Source: Poronia punctata (lineage: Eukaryota > Ascomycota > Sordariomycetes > Xylariales > Xylariaceae). Taken from it: DNA of 64,000 nt. Where the stretch lies: the NCBI GenBank assembly GCA_022579005.1, contig MU401516.1, positions 62,001 through 126,000 of the forward strand. The letters are read 5' to 3'. Made by a program: the position numbers and the translations under genes. This document shows, one piece after another, positions 13,401 to 24,239 of the stretch (position 1 is its first letter; each line of letters opens with the position of its first letter). The notes beneath the pieces are model-generated. The model saw only the letters and a list, made by a program, of their open reading frames with translations. It was not told the DNA's origin and made no database searches.

Positions 13401-14247
13401 CTGGCACGTTGTCTTCTATAAGCCAGGTCTTGCCTGGTCCACTACCGTCTGAGTTGCATATGACATTCTTCGGATCACTGAAGCCGGGCGTTTCGCTTCC
13501 CTGATAGGTGCTAAAACGGGCAGCATTCAGATTGACGGTCTGCGCATCTCGTGTACTTGGCGTGCTGGTGTTCCCAAGGCCCGTGAAGCTGCCCCCAAAA
13601 ATTATGTGCCCATTGGGAGCTTTCGTGATGGAGGTTACGGGTCCATTAAAGCCCGCAAATGGCAAGCTTGCCCACTTGGACGAAGCCAACCAAGTGATTG
13701 CATTTAATGAGTCCGCCACATGGAAACTGCCGCCGACATAAACCATACCGGCGTCATCGTCGCAAAGCAAGCTACTAACCTGGCCAGAGAGTCCAGACAA
13801 CGGCTTGATTTCTGAGGTGGTTGGGTTGAACGAAGCCACGCTAGTAGATTCTTCGTCGCCGATGCTGGTGAAATTCCCACCCAGGATGACGTTCCCCTGA
13901 AAGACGCACATGGCCTCGATCGAAGCGTCGACCCCGTGCAGGCCAATGAAAGCATTATTGGGAAGACGGCTCATGAGCTGCTGCGATCCATTTGATTTAG
14001 CTGCCTTCGACTGCTCTTCAAATTCGTAGAACGAAATTCCGCTAAAATCTCCCGCAATTCCAACCTGTCCAAGCTTACTGAAGTCGAAGTTCGGGTTCGG
14101 CACGGGGGTAAAGGTGAGGCCCTGCGATACCGTTGCTAACGCTGCTGCCGCAAAGCCCCATAGTAAACGCGACTGGGCATGGCCCCGTACGGCAGACCGA
14201 CGTGACGATGTGATTCTCATGGCTATTGCGGCCAACGACCGAGGCAA
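10453..14247 (-). CDS. RAX2: RAX2-like cortical membrane protein (polarity/morphogenesis)
   Basis: Rax2 is a type I plasma-membrane protein that marks growth sites in fungi. The N-terminus has a hydrophobic signal peptide (about residues 28-43), then the ectodomain start FTPVPNPNFDFSKLG typical of the family. The ectodomain carries many kelch/propeller-like blades ending in GG-F motifs (GGNFTSIGD, YVGGSFHVAD, GGSFTGLGN, IGGNFTSRS, VGGAFDNTQ, YVGGSFDTAG, FAGGQLKL). A single membrane segment (IVLIALAVSLGLMLLIVVAG) is followed by a short basic tail. The open frame reads through as 1264 aa, but 10686-10742 is almost certainly a 57-nt intron: GTAAGT donor, CTGAC branch point, TTTCTCTAG acceptor. 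Removing it joins CDS 10743-14247 to 10453-10685 and gives 1245 aa, with a membrane segment directly after the Lys-Pro-rich stem. Confidence 0.93.
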   Translation of the reverse strand: MPRSLAAIAMRITSSRRSAVRGHAQSRLLWGFAAAALATVSQGLTFTPVPNPNFDFSKLGQVGIAGDFSGISFYEFEEQSKAAKSNGSQQLMSRLPNNAFIGLHGVDASIEAMCVFQGNVILGGNFTSIGDEESTSVASFNPTTSEIKPLSGLSGQVSSLLCDDDAGMVYVGGSFHVADSLNAITWLASSKWASLPFAGFNGPVTSITKAPNGHIIFGGSFTGLGNTSTPSTRDAQTVNLNAARFSTYQGSETPGFSDPKNVICNSDGSGPGKTWLIEDNVPGNLAASFDYDFRPTKLRLRNTHQDGRGTRTWSFTAQPNNGIMNFTYIDPATGRNLSCTNACPLSENASVEFQDFHFVNQIAMNAFRIDISAWYGQGGGLDGVELYQDDIYTFAVNDFNEPPCAKSHAPSESTLTGDWDVTPARTSNSDYLSAVLSKPITSDAATVIFYPDVREAGQYSIKLYTPGCQQDGTCERRGQVNVFGAFNSTGGNIPLNRGNSIFQTNVFDKYDQIYSGLIDVPTGSFRPSITLSPVAGQSLSSDDMVMVAQGIGVDKMKTTGGLKGLFEYDPSKATVDTSDFNSLAFNKFGSTFNDGSAVRSLISTKSRTYIGGNFTSRSAKNIAALDSKGEPVQLDGGLNDEIIAIYSSDDQVFVGGAFDNTQNGDTAGLSHVAVYSEKDNRWTPLGAGVNGVVLSIVPLTLNLTGKTTEEIIALTGDFTQILPFGNNNAIETSGFAVWVKSKSNWLQNLDMPIPLLDGRLTTSLLNAPNGTELYAGSISSQSLRAYGVAAPDGVLRNFPIIIESAPSSSDGPAKTLSRRASTLNSTTSSSGVLAGLFDANNGRNITVLAGHFTANATKGSTLHNLAIINRKDSDSVTGLGTELPSESTFLALAIQGDTVFAGGRVNGTIKDSPVNGLISYDVESGSLNTQPPVLAGNDVVVSSIAVRPPPSSDVYVGGSFDTAGSLPCPGVCMLNTENNQWFRPGSELSGTVHTMLWSSSSTLFAGGQLKLNDADVFLASYDVSGNTWVEFDGASNLPGPVDALTPANEKRDKIWVAGKQSDGGVYLMKYDGTWKSASITLQPDTIVTSLQMFSLTENHGKSDLVDDNQALLLTGSIDIPGFGTVSGAIYNGTTLQPYLLTSSMNTTRGSGSISKIFVEEDKFFTPKPSKYLGNTSLIFFLLTVLSLEKGLALGFIVLIALAVSLGLMLLIVVAGLALDRYRKKRDGYMPAPTSMIDRGSGMQRVPPHELLDSLARGSPGAPHV
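10686..10742 (-). other. Stop-free 57-nt intron inside the RAX2 frame
   Basis: On the minus strand it begins GTAAGTATCT, has CTGAC about 17 nt before the end and finishes TTTCTCTAG. Its length is 19 codons with no stop, so frame callers read it as coding and add a hydrophobic stretch (LIFFLLTVLS) just before the membrane span. Confidence 0.85.
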
Positions 14248-17200
14248 TTCTAAAGGTGTGTTCGCCCCGGTCTAGAGAAAGTTGGCAGCGATACTTAGTA
14301 TCTCACACGGTCCATAGCCTCGAGCGGTTCGGGTTCGAAGTGGTGTTCGGGTCTTCGGCGGGTAAAACAGGCGTTGCCAATCTTCTCTTCAAATCTTGAC
14401 CTTGCGTAAACTGGTGGCTGGGTCCTTGGCACCGTAGGAAATTAATCGTGATCGAATTGTATTCGGGTCACAAGACTACGCCCAAAAGCTTCCGAGGTGT
14501 AGTTGTCGCTACTGTGCTTTGCGTATTTGCGATTATTAATAACAGAAAAGCAGGCAAAAAGGACGATCACTATGAGTAAAAGAATGTTAGAGACTTCAAG
14601 GGCAGGAAGTCAAGCTGCTGCGTGGAAACAATTACTAGAGAGCATGTAAGTGACTTGGAAGACGGGTCGCCGTCAATTCAATCAAGCTTCCCGAAGATGG
14701 AGGGAAAATGGAATGGCAGACTGGTGTGACGAGAGAGATTTGGGGGTGTGGTCCGTGTGACAAACATGGGTCCAGGCGGGACAGGTACCTAGGTACTGCT
14801 GCGCGCAAGGAAGATTACTTGGTTGTAGAGGGATGTCTTGGGCGGGCTATAGGGATTTGAGTGCTTGAATAGCGATACCAGCGGTGTATCAGGCAGTGTA
14901 ATGTCCCACTGGGGGTTAGATCATGACATGTACTGCGCGCTAACAGGTGCCCAGCCACGCATTTCCCTGTTCCTTGCTAAGCCTAGTTAAGCACAGAAAT
15001 GGTGATGATTGGATGCTTTAGTAGCAGTTTGCGACCAAGATGGATCCTTCTAGCAATTAAAACATGAGATGCCGCATGGAACACGAACTGACGAACAAGA
15101 CTGATTTTTGCCTGCCCTATCTGGCATGCCTTTCTATTGGGCGATGTTGGACTTGTTGTTTGTAGCCGGGAGGAATAGACATGGTGACAGGCACCCTGAA
15201 TCTTCAGAGAGAGCTACATTTGTAGATGAAGCGCTTGGAAGGGAAAACAAAACCAAATGAAATGAGTGTTGGACAACTCACCAGTGATAAGTGTGCTTAG
15301 GTCACACGTTTGGATCACTCTTGCGTAATGTTGTTTTGACAGGTACCCGATGGGAGATTAGTGCAAGAAGTTGCCTGCTGCCTGGGCGATTGAGTGAACG
15401 AGCAAAAGCGCACCACAAGAATGCGGTTGGCTGAGGGTTTGCGACGCAAGACGTTTGGAAAAGAATGTGGATGTAGCTGTAGATTTGATTGAACCGATCT
15501 CCCAAGCTTGACAAGCTGTGTCGAGCGTGTTATAATGAATGAAGTTCGTCCACTGCTATTGACCCTGTTACAGTAGGCCCTTCACTCTTCTGACCTCCTT
15601 CGAACGTATAACAGAGATGTGACCTGCCGGGTTCCGTTCTTTAGATCAAGGGGCCGGGCGTACAAAGGGGTTGGCTCGGTGAAATGAGTGTGGGCTTTTA
15701 CCTTTGGAGAAGCAAAAGACGAAAACGAGTGACTAAGCAGGACAGTAAGTTGACCCTGTCTGCTGAGAAGGGAAAATAAGAGCCAGACAAAAAGAAGGTG
15801 ACTATTACAGATATTGGATCTGTTGCTTGTTATCAAGAGAGTGACGTTAGGTATTAAGCTCTTCTTTCCTCTTGCTTCCTCTAACGCGACCGACATGTAC
15901 GAGGTTAGGCAGAAGAGAAGGGTAACAGGTGGAAAGCTGGCCCACAGTACAAATAAAACATATGGGAATCTTGAAAGTTGAATGTAACTAGCACGAGCTA
16001 CCATTGGCCGGGGGTCTAATTATGGGATGTAAAATCAGGGGTAATCGGCCGTTTGACTAGCGTGGCTAAGAATTGTCCAGACTGATCTACTCGTACGAGT
16101 AGGTTCCAAGGTACCTGAGGGCCTGAGACACGCATAAAAGCTTCTACATAGTACTTGCCATGCTGCTTTATGGCCAACTGGAACATACAAGTAGGTACGC
16201 ACGTAACTATCTTGGCAGCTTGGTATATATGACCAAACGTGACCTGTACTCATACATTCCAGCAAGGAGACAACATAGGGAATACATCTTCTACAAATAA
16301 CATACCCACCAAATCAGTATATGTTGGTCCAGTTTTTTTGTAACAAGAACAGAAGTTGCAACATAGTCCCATGTGTATTGGTTGTTTCTATACACATAGG
16401 TATATCACCAACAATTTAACTTGATTATACCCTTATAAATGCCAGTTGTAGAATAGAAGAAATTTGGAAAATAGTGCTCTAACCTACGAGTAGGTATTTA
16501 CTTCTACACAAGCATTAGGTAGCATATATCTCAGGTTGTGGCAAGATGAGAAGTCTCTTGCAGGTACCTCGTATAAGACCATGAGAGAATCTTATTGTGT
16601 ATGCGTTTCTTTACAACCTGGCGCATTTGACAATGATGCTATCAATCTCAATGTTCTGTTACACTGTTTAAAGCCTGGGGTATTGGTTGGGAGGTTGTTC
16701 ACCCGCTTTGAAGAGAAATCATTCCATTTCGGATGGCTGCTTACTCGTACATATTCTAGGCAATATTCCCCATACAAGTATGTAGGGGATGTCTGGTCAC
16801 GTTACAAGGTCGGGTTTCTTGTTGCATCCTTTTATTATAAACTTTGTTAACAGTTCCATTGCTTTCCTGATGATATCCTCAACAATGAGAAAGATAGCGG
16901 GATAGGGTGAGAGATTGGTTAGGTACTTTGGACTAAAAGTAGTTGGTGAGTTTTCAATAGATGCCCATCTCTTACATCATAATGCTTTGTCTGCGACTTA
17001 GCCTGCCTCTGACATGGCAATCGGTTCAGAAACTCGATATGTTATTTGAAGGAACCTAGCCGGCGGTAACATAAAACTACTCTTATGAGGCGGGCGCTAA
17101 GTCTAAACACTCGGCAGCTAAATCGAAAATGAACAAATGGAGGGCTAGGATATAGAATATTGCACTTTCGGACATCAGAGTATGGAAAGCCCCTCATTTT

Positions 17201-17522
17201 GATATTTGGTTGTTGGCATAATATATACTTTTCTGGCTGTATATTGTGTGACGGTCCAGATCTTCTACATTAAACCGGGGTTGGTGCCCCCTGGCAAAAA
17301 GCCTATGAAGGATGACTACTATGTTTAAGCAGTTGCATGCCTGAGTCAGCCTTGAACCGCTGGCTAGATGTACTCGTAGACAGAGACCAACCTTGATATC
17401 TTAGTCGGTTTGTACAGCGGCCAACAGCGAGGCCAGGCGTGTGTCTAGTGCGGTGCAAAACCGGTTGCTTGCTAAGACGGCTCCAATATCATGAGTGTGA
17501 GAGCTCGCTTGGAATAAAACGG
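14248..17522. other. Spacer upstream of RAX2
   Basis: No recognisable gene. The first kilobase is the RAX2 5' region. Overlapping copies of TACTCGTA and TACGAGTA form a 14-bp palindrome at 16088-16101, with further copies at 16485, 16742 and 17371. A 140-codon minus frame at 15582-16004 has no domain and is not supported. Confidence 0.55.
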
Positions 17523-18413
17523 TCATGATTTGGGCTTATTATCTGGCTGGCCTTCAATCATTTGATTTACCCTAGTCTTATAAGCACGAGGGCTTTCGAA
17601 ATGTTCCGGCTTCCCGCTCCATATACCAAGCTTCTTTGCCTTGGCCGTGGCCTCGGCAGCTTTGTATTTTTGTTCCAAACCACCAAACTCGGCACCCGAC
17701 TTCGCTTCGTACGTGGTGGCTAGTCCCGCCTTGAGCATCTCCAAGCCTACATCTCGACGAAGGAAGAAACGTCTGACGTACACGGTAGCGACGATGCGGT
17801 CGTACTGATCCCGACGGTATATCTTGGCGCGTACCCTGCGGCCAAGGACATAATTCGTTAGCCAAGCCAAAGCATCCGTGGAGAAAGGCTGAGCAGGTCG
17901 ACCAAAGTGGGCGCATTCGGGGGCATCGATGCCTGCGATGCGTATGGGTATCTAACAACGACACATGTTAGCCACTGCCTATATACTATTAGGAAGTCAA
18001 GGAGTACACACTGTTTTGTTCCTTAGTTCTACCTTTTTTGTTGGCACACGCCGTAACCAGCCCCAGCCAGCTAGGCGCCCGCCGGGCGTGTGGAAGAGGT
18101 GGAAGTTGTCGCCATCGCCCACGCTTGTCACTTTACCCAATAAACGTCTCCGTCGAAAGAAATTCGGCTGTACATGAACAGCGCCCGGGATCCGGCGCAG
18201 ATATGAACGGTATATTCGCATGGAAACCAAAGCAGTGGTGGTCAAAAGCAACGTTGGGATCCAGGTCCTCGGATCTTTATAGTGCTCCCAATCGGTCCGG
18301 TTAAGGCTATCCTCCCACGAGACAGTTCTTCTTGCTGGTGCTTCGGTCTTGGGCAGTCTTGAGGTTTTGCCGGAATCAGAACCCGTCGCTGAGCTGAAGG
18401 GCCACCAGGGCAT
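17523..18413 (-). CDS. LCL3: LCL3 membrane-anchored staphylococcal-nuclease-like protein
   Basis: Fungal Lcl3 is a mitochondrial/membrane-anchored protein with a thermonuclease (SNase) fold. There are two exons: 18012-18413 and 17523-17951. The 60-nt intron 17952-18011 starts GTGTGT, has GGCTAACATG as branch point and ends TTAG (phase 0). The product is 276 aa, the usual size. Residues about 50-70 form the membrane anchor ([15 protein letters not shown]). The SNase domain runs from [20 protein letters not shown] through [14 protein letters not shown] to [15 protein letters not shown] and the helical end [19 protein letters not shown]. These are the family's conserved segments, including the Asp-rich and Arg positions of the active-site region. 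Whether the enzyme is catalytically active cannot be judged from the sequence alone. Confidence 0.95.
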
Positions 18414-19529
18414 CTTCGTGAGTGTGCGCAGCGGTCCTAGCCAGCCGCTTGACTTTGGTCCTGACGACGTGGTTCAACCAACGAAGATTATGATGGGCTC
18501 TGTTTACTTCCAACCCCTTAAACATTTAGCTTACAGGTGACAGCACACAGCACCGACTGTGGGTTCCCGATAAGCTTAGTTAGGCATAGATAAGCTAAAT
18601 CTATACCTCTGATAGGGGTACCTTGCCTTATCAAACCAACCAAGCAATCCGGCGGGGAAAACTGCCACTGGGTGAGGTAGCGTGGCAGGCTATGGCGACC
18701 CTCCAAAATAGTGCATGAACCAAAAACCGACGTCAGCTTGCATCAAAGACATCGGCATTCTAATGTTATTATCGTTTATGTAGTCGTAGATGGGTAGATA
18801 ACGTAGCACTAGGGGCCGATCCGTTGAATGCCTACCCGGTTTCAAAGCTACATTAGGTAGGTTAAGCACGTAGATACCTGCCTACACGTACTCTACTTGC
18901 CTATGACTTTAATATTTTATGTTGTCACAAAACAAAGTCTCTCAATCGCTCGACTTTCGCTCGACTTTTATCGTTTTTTTTTGGCTTGTCCATGACAGCA
19001 AAAACTAGAAAGATTGAATCATACATTATGTTCTGGACCCGTTACAGGTGCACATGGGCATAGCGACTACCTAGTCTAATATAGGAGCATGCCATATACT
19101 CCTATAATCTATTGCTTTTCAAAGTTGATTCAAATTCTTGGCTTGGCGTTGGCTGGTATCGACGTTCCTCCTGAACTAATCAAATATTACAAGTCACTAC
19201 CTGATACTGCTAACTATCTACACGTAACCTACCGCGTACTTAGGTACGTATTATCACAGGTGTTGACCAACCTTCTTTACCTGGTGCCCTTGATCTGGAT
19301 GTCTTCGAAAAACCGCCCAAAGGACCAACCGAGACGCATTGACATCAAATATAAGTGTCTCTCTTCCATAGGGCCAGGGCGAGGGCTAAAGGTGAATCAC
19401 GATTTGATAACGTGCTTAAGACATTCAGCACTCTCTCTCGGTTCTGAAATAAGTACGTGCTCTGATACTAGGCGACGATTCGCCGGGGGTAGCATATTTG
19501 CTTAGGGCTAGCTGTGGCGAGTGGGCGGG
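18414..19529. other. Divergent promoter region, LCL3 and YVC1-like gene
   Basis: About 1.1 kb between two divergent genes. Open frames here (such as 19089-19505) show no domain and run out of frame into the channel gene. No clear regulatory site was found beyond TACCTA-type words. Confidence 0.55.
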
Positions 19530-22107
19530 ATGGGAGACCGGGAGAGGAGAAGTGTCCGGGTCCAGGAACCTGACCCTGAGCGGCGGCCACTCATCGGCCA
19601 GAGGTTGCACAGCCAAGCCCTAGACGAAGGGCATCATCTCTTCAGCTGCACACCCAATGCCCACAGCCATCTGCCCGTGTATACAACTATTCACAGGATA
19701 CGACGGGACGTTATCAGCATAGTCGAGGATTACCTGACCTTTGAACAGCTGAGAGATCTCCGGCTCAATGTATCGGTAGTTCGACCGCTTGTCGATAAGC
19801 TCTATGAGTTAGATGACATTTCCATTGGTATAGTTTCTCTATTATCCATATTATCCACCGATGCTCCATGGCTCTTGATGCTGACCAACTATTCCTCCTG
19901 CCAGTCTATTGCTTGCTTGTAAACCGCTCCCAGTTCCTACACGAGCAGGAGCACATGAGCAATAGGCAGAATGTTCACTACACTCGGGCCATGTTATGTG
20001 AAATTGTTGCTACTCGTATACTACGACGTTTCGGCGAAGATAATCCAGGTTCGGAGGGACTTTTACTTCTAGCAAATATACTTGTCGCTGGTTTCGAGCC
20101 CTTCCAGAATGCTCCCGAAGCGGTCCGCCGCGAGGCTTCGCTAGGCTCGACCTGGAGCTACAACAGAACATTGCCCGCTCTTGAGATAGCAATTATCACC
20201 GGGAGTAGATATTTCCTCAGCTCTACACACTGTCAGAAAGTGTAAGCTCCCCCACCCAGCGCTCGGGCGTGCCAGTCGGGCTAACTTGGGTAAAGTGTCG
20301 ATGCCATCTACATTGGCCAGGTGGTTTATACACCCTCAACCTTTCTCGACTTGATCCCGGACCGGTACAAGCGGAAACCCATCTCGTTATACCAACCAGA
20401 GAAGGAACCGCTACTGAACCAGTACCGACTGATTGTGCCGAGGACGCGAAACATGCTTGAGATCATCCAATTTATTGTCCTGTTGGTACTGTATCTCTTG
20501 TTCATGCTAGAACGCAACCCCCATCGCCTGAGCATCTACGAGGCGGCATTTTGCATATATGCCTTTGGTTGGGCTCTAGACCAGTTTGCCACTATTCTGG
20601 AACATGGCTGGTAAGTTCCTCGTTGCTTGGAGCCCGCTCGCTTCCCTTTCGAGTAGTTGTTGACTTCAGTTGTCAGGTCGGTGTATACGCAGAATCTCTG
20701 GTCTTTCTTGGACGTCATGTTTCTAACCGTGTATTGGACGTACCTCATCCTGCGCATACATGGTTGGAGGACGGACTCTCTGACTTTCGGTCAACAGGCC
20801 CTTGACGTGCTCGCTATGGGAGCGCCGGTCCTTGCTCCTCGATTGGCTTTCAACCTCCTCTCCGGGAACGTCGTATTCCTTTCCCTGCGAGCCATGATGG
20901 CCGACTTTGCTCTGCTGACATTCATAGCTGCCTGGTAAGCTGACATATTCGCCCCAACGGCTCCGATTCGTCTGTGTCCTGGCAAGGGTATCATGCTAAC
21001 ATATGGTTTGCCCGCCGCCTAGGTGTTTCTGTGGATTCTTGTTATCTATGCTTTGGCTTGCTGAAGGCCGTCATGATGTAGTGTAAGTGAGCGATTCCAT
21101 CGTGCCGGCGAGAGTCTAATGCTCGATAGGACTATCGGCAAATGGATGTTATGGATATGGTTCGGTCTAGACGGCAGTGGAGTGTCCAGGTCGGTATGTT
21201 AAGCCTCAGACACGGTGCCGAATCGGCTGTCACAGACATGCGAGCTGACGATCCTGCCCAGACTGATTTCCATTGGCTTCTTGGCCCTATATTGATGATC
21301 ACCTTTGCTTTCCTCGGCAATACCCTCTTCTTGACAATCCTAGTATCGATGCTTACGAACACGTTCAGCAACGTCGTTGCTAATGCAACTGCCGAGGTCC
21401 ACTTCCGCAAGGCCGTGTTGACGCTCGAAGGTGTCAAAAGCGATGCGATCTTCGCCTATCAGCCGCCGTTCAACGTGATGGCGCTCTTCGTCCTAGTGCC
21501 GATGAAGTTTCTCGTTAGCCCGCGCTGGTTCCACAAGATACACGTGGCCACCGTTCGCACCATCAATTTACCTGTGCTACTCTTCATCGCCATCTTGGAG
21601 CGGCGATTGCTCTGGTCGGAATACGCTGTCGACTCGACCGCACAACAACGAAGGAGATACCGTGGCAGGGCCAAATTCTGGGACAAGTGGCGAATCACGA
21701 CGCATAGCGATATTCAGACAGTCTTTGATATTCCGCTTCCTGACTCTGTGGCGGTCGACATCGCGGTAGATGATGAGCTAACGCATCATATGATTCGCCG
21801 ACAATTCCTTCGCCAACAGAGCTCAGCCCACGACCCAGCTGGAGGCAAACCGCGGTCTAGTGAGGGAAGCAAAGAACCTAGCAAGCCGCCCAGCCGACGG
21901 GACTCGATAACTCCTTATGGATTGCTCCCTGACCAACTCCGCAGTATATTTGGCGAGGAAGGCCAGGGCGATGACTTGGCAACGCGATTATCTAACCTAG
22001 AGCGTACTTCATCCCGTATTGAGAGTATGTTGGAGAAAATATGTGGCGGGGATCCTTCCGATGGCTCTCCTGAGCAACTCGATATCGATCCGGTGGATAA
22101 AGTATAG
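19530..22107 (+). CDS. YVC1: Vacuolar TRP-like cation channel (YVC1 family)
   Basis: Yvc1/TRPY channels release Ca2+ from the fungal vacuole on stretch, Ca2+ or redox signals. Seven exons were resolved: 19530-19827, 19905-20241, 20296-20610, 20677-20934, 21023-21082, 21130-21193, 21262-22107, with introns of 47-88 nt and all phases consistent, giving 725 aa. Family blocks joined by the splicing include KVVDAIYIGQVVYTP, the pre-membrane block YQPEKEPLLNQYRLIVPRTR, helices IIQFIVLLVLYLLFML and FLDVMFLTVYWTYLIL, the segment IGKWMLWIWFGLDGSG and the last helix GPILMITFAFLGNTLFLTIL. The C-terminal 200 residues are cytosolic and end in a predicted coiled coil (LATRLSNLERTSSRIESMLEKI). The start at 19530 (MGDRERRSVR) is the only in-frame ATG before the conserved region. 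The conserved KVVDAIY block supports the exon 2/3 junction. Confidence 0.92.
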
Positions 22108-23337
22108 GGTCCCAAAGCATTTTGTATACCCCACTGGTTAAGGCGTGTCAGCATTGTACGATGTATTAACCTCACTCGGGTTTGCTTTGGCCAGCGTGGT
22201 AGTCACAACTACTTAGCATATCAATAAACGCCAGCGGAATCATGATTATAATGATTATCCGAAAATTGGTCAACTACTTGATAGATCGACTTCCCACCTA
22301 TGTGTACAAATATACATATGTATCACAGGTAAAGAGTTGCATCTATTAAGAACTGATACGGTTGGTCACTCTTTTAAACTGGCAGGCCCGGATGATAAGA
22401 GTGACATGAGTACATGTGGTAGAAGGTGAACATGGCCATCTAAGAAAACAGTGAGTCACAGTCACAGTAGATAACAACGATTCCGCGGGCACCAGCTTAA
22501 GGGGCAGGTATATTTTTAGTAGAAGCAACTTTTCTCTAGTTTGCTAAGTCTCTTCGACAGCAAACCCCGACTGGTGTGGCCGAGCCGGTCAGAAGCCTGG
22601 AACGGTCATCCCTCTCTACCACCTACCTACCCCTTTTGGTGGCCCGGCACAGCAGTTTCACGCAATAATATAAGTAATGTATGCTTCCTACTTTATAAAG
22701 GTTTATTGTTTGCACTTACTCTATCCCTTATCGATTTGTGTTACCTTCAATCCCAAGTCGTAATAAGGTACGAGGATACACTGTATGTAAAGCCATTGAT
22801 CACTAAGGTACATTACCTTGTTCATGTACCCGTCCATCGCTCCTTCTCATTCTTTTAAGAACATTGTATTTTACAGTTCCTTGCATGTCCTTCCATGAGC
22901 TTTGGCCAAGAGTACAAATCGGCTTACTTCTACTTAAAATCCAACAACCATAATTCCCCTATACGTCTGGGGACATCACTGACACGAGCTGCTATCTGCG
23001 CCCGCCGAACCTCGAAGTAGGGACCGTGAGCCACGGTCCTGAGTCCCCTCCACCATAAGTAATAGGATTCGCAGATAACCAAACTCGCGGAATCCAGCAC
23101 CAAATATTGAGAGCCGAAAGCCTACGATAAAGGTCATAAGATACTGACAACGATTGTAAATCCAACCATATCCTTTTGACGTGGATATCCCATCACCACT
23201 GTCTCGGCCAGTTACCAGGCCCCCTTACTATCGACGTATAACCGAATCCGAGCGGGAAAAGAAAACATCCACTCCTTCAGGGAAAAGGGGGGACAGGACG
23301 GGGAAGAGGGAAGAAGAAAAAAAGACGAAAGTAACAA
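22108..23337. other. Spacer between YVC1-like gene and Cys-rich orphan
   Basis: No supported gene. It holds the 3' UTR of the channel gene and an A/G-rich stretch at about 23265-23335 directly before the next ATG. Confidence 0.55.
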
Positions 23338-23625
23338 ATGTGCACAACAATACACTACATCAGCCGTAACTGCGGACACCACTGGCTCGCCATCCAGCAT
23401 CCGTGCTGGCCAGGATACGGCTTCAACTATTGCGGAACGTTCGGCGACGGCGTGGCGCGCGATCCGGCGCCCGAATTCGAGGTCGCCAGCTTCTGTCCTG
23501 CATGTACGCCGCCCGGGCGCTACGACGCCAACCTCGTGCGCATGGTTGTGAATGTTCGCGATCGTTGTCGCTGGGGACTCGGCCCGTCGAAGACAGATCC
23601 TGGGTTGGAGTGTTTGGTGATGTGA
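23338..23625 (+). CDS. Small conserved Cys/His-rich fungal orphan (95 aa)
   Basis: Single exon, 95 residues. It starts MCTTIHYISRNCGHHWLAI and has PCWPGYGFNYCGTF, then FCPACTPPG and MVVNVRDRCRW. The pattern Cys-x(9)-CGHHW, PC-x-PG-x-GF-x-x-C and C-x-x-C, with conserved His, looks like a small zinc-binding fold. I recall similar short hypothetical proteins in other Pezizomycotina with the same CGHxWL and PGxGF segments, but this is memory and not a search. No signal peptide is visible. GC content is high compared with the flanks, as expected for a real coding stretch. Function is unknown. MTQ2 follows on the same strand about 600 bases downstream. Confidence 0.7.
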   Translation: MCTTIHYISRNCGHHWLAIQHPCWPGYGFNYCGTFGDGVARDPAPEFEVASFCPACTPPGRYDANLVRMVVNVRDRCRWGLGPSKTDPGLECLVM

Positions 23626-24239
23626 ACTTGGGTTTGCGCATATTTTCGCGCACGCGTCACATATGGACATCTTTATGAGGACTTGCGCGCCTCGAAACTT
23701 CGCTTTATAACTGCGTAGTTTCCGGTGCTGTCGAAGGGTGTACTAGCAACGGGAGAAGGTCTTGAGGTGATGGATACTGGGATTCAAGGCGACTTGCGCA
23801 AGTGTGAAGACGATAATCCTATTGGTAACGACCCGGGAAGAGAGGCTCATCGAAGTTCTATCATATATACGGGGAGGAGAAACCACCTGTAAAAGCATCA
23901 TACGGGTTGGGCGGCTTTTCTACAGTGTCAAGCCATAAGATTCCAACCTAGTGTGATCAATGTGGACAGGGATTGAACAGTACCACCCCCTTCGTTCTTC
24001 ATCCTACTTTCTCCCGCGGGTTTGAGGGGGTCCTTCAACATTTGTTATTCTGCGACGGCGACTCAGAAAATAAACATCGCGATTTTGGTGGGATACCAAT
24101 AGTATTCATCTTACTTCAAGAAATATCACGTGCCCACTTTAGTCAAGACTCCATTTTGCCAGACGAAGCAAAAAATACAACCAGACTTGTGTTCATCACC
24201 AATCCTCATACCAAGTATCCTCACATACAATCGGCAATC
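23626..24239. other. Spacer before MTQ2
   Basis: The MTQ2 frame stays open upstream to about 23973, but this part has no similarity to the family and is AT-richer, so it is treated as 5' leader. Confidence 0.5.

Noticed and set aside
15582..16004. 140-codon minus-strand frame
   Set aside because: Hydrophobic and Ser-rich composition typical of chance frames in pyrimidine-rich spacer; no recognisable family.
23973..24239. N-terminal extension of MTQ2
   Set aside because: In frame but without family similarity; the conserved protein starts at 24240.
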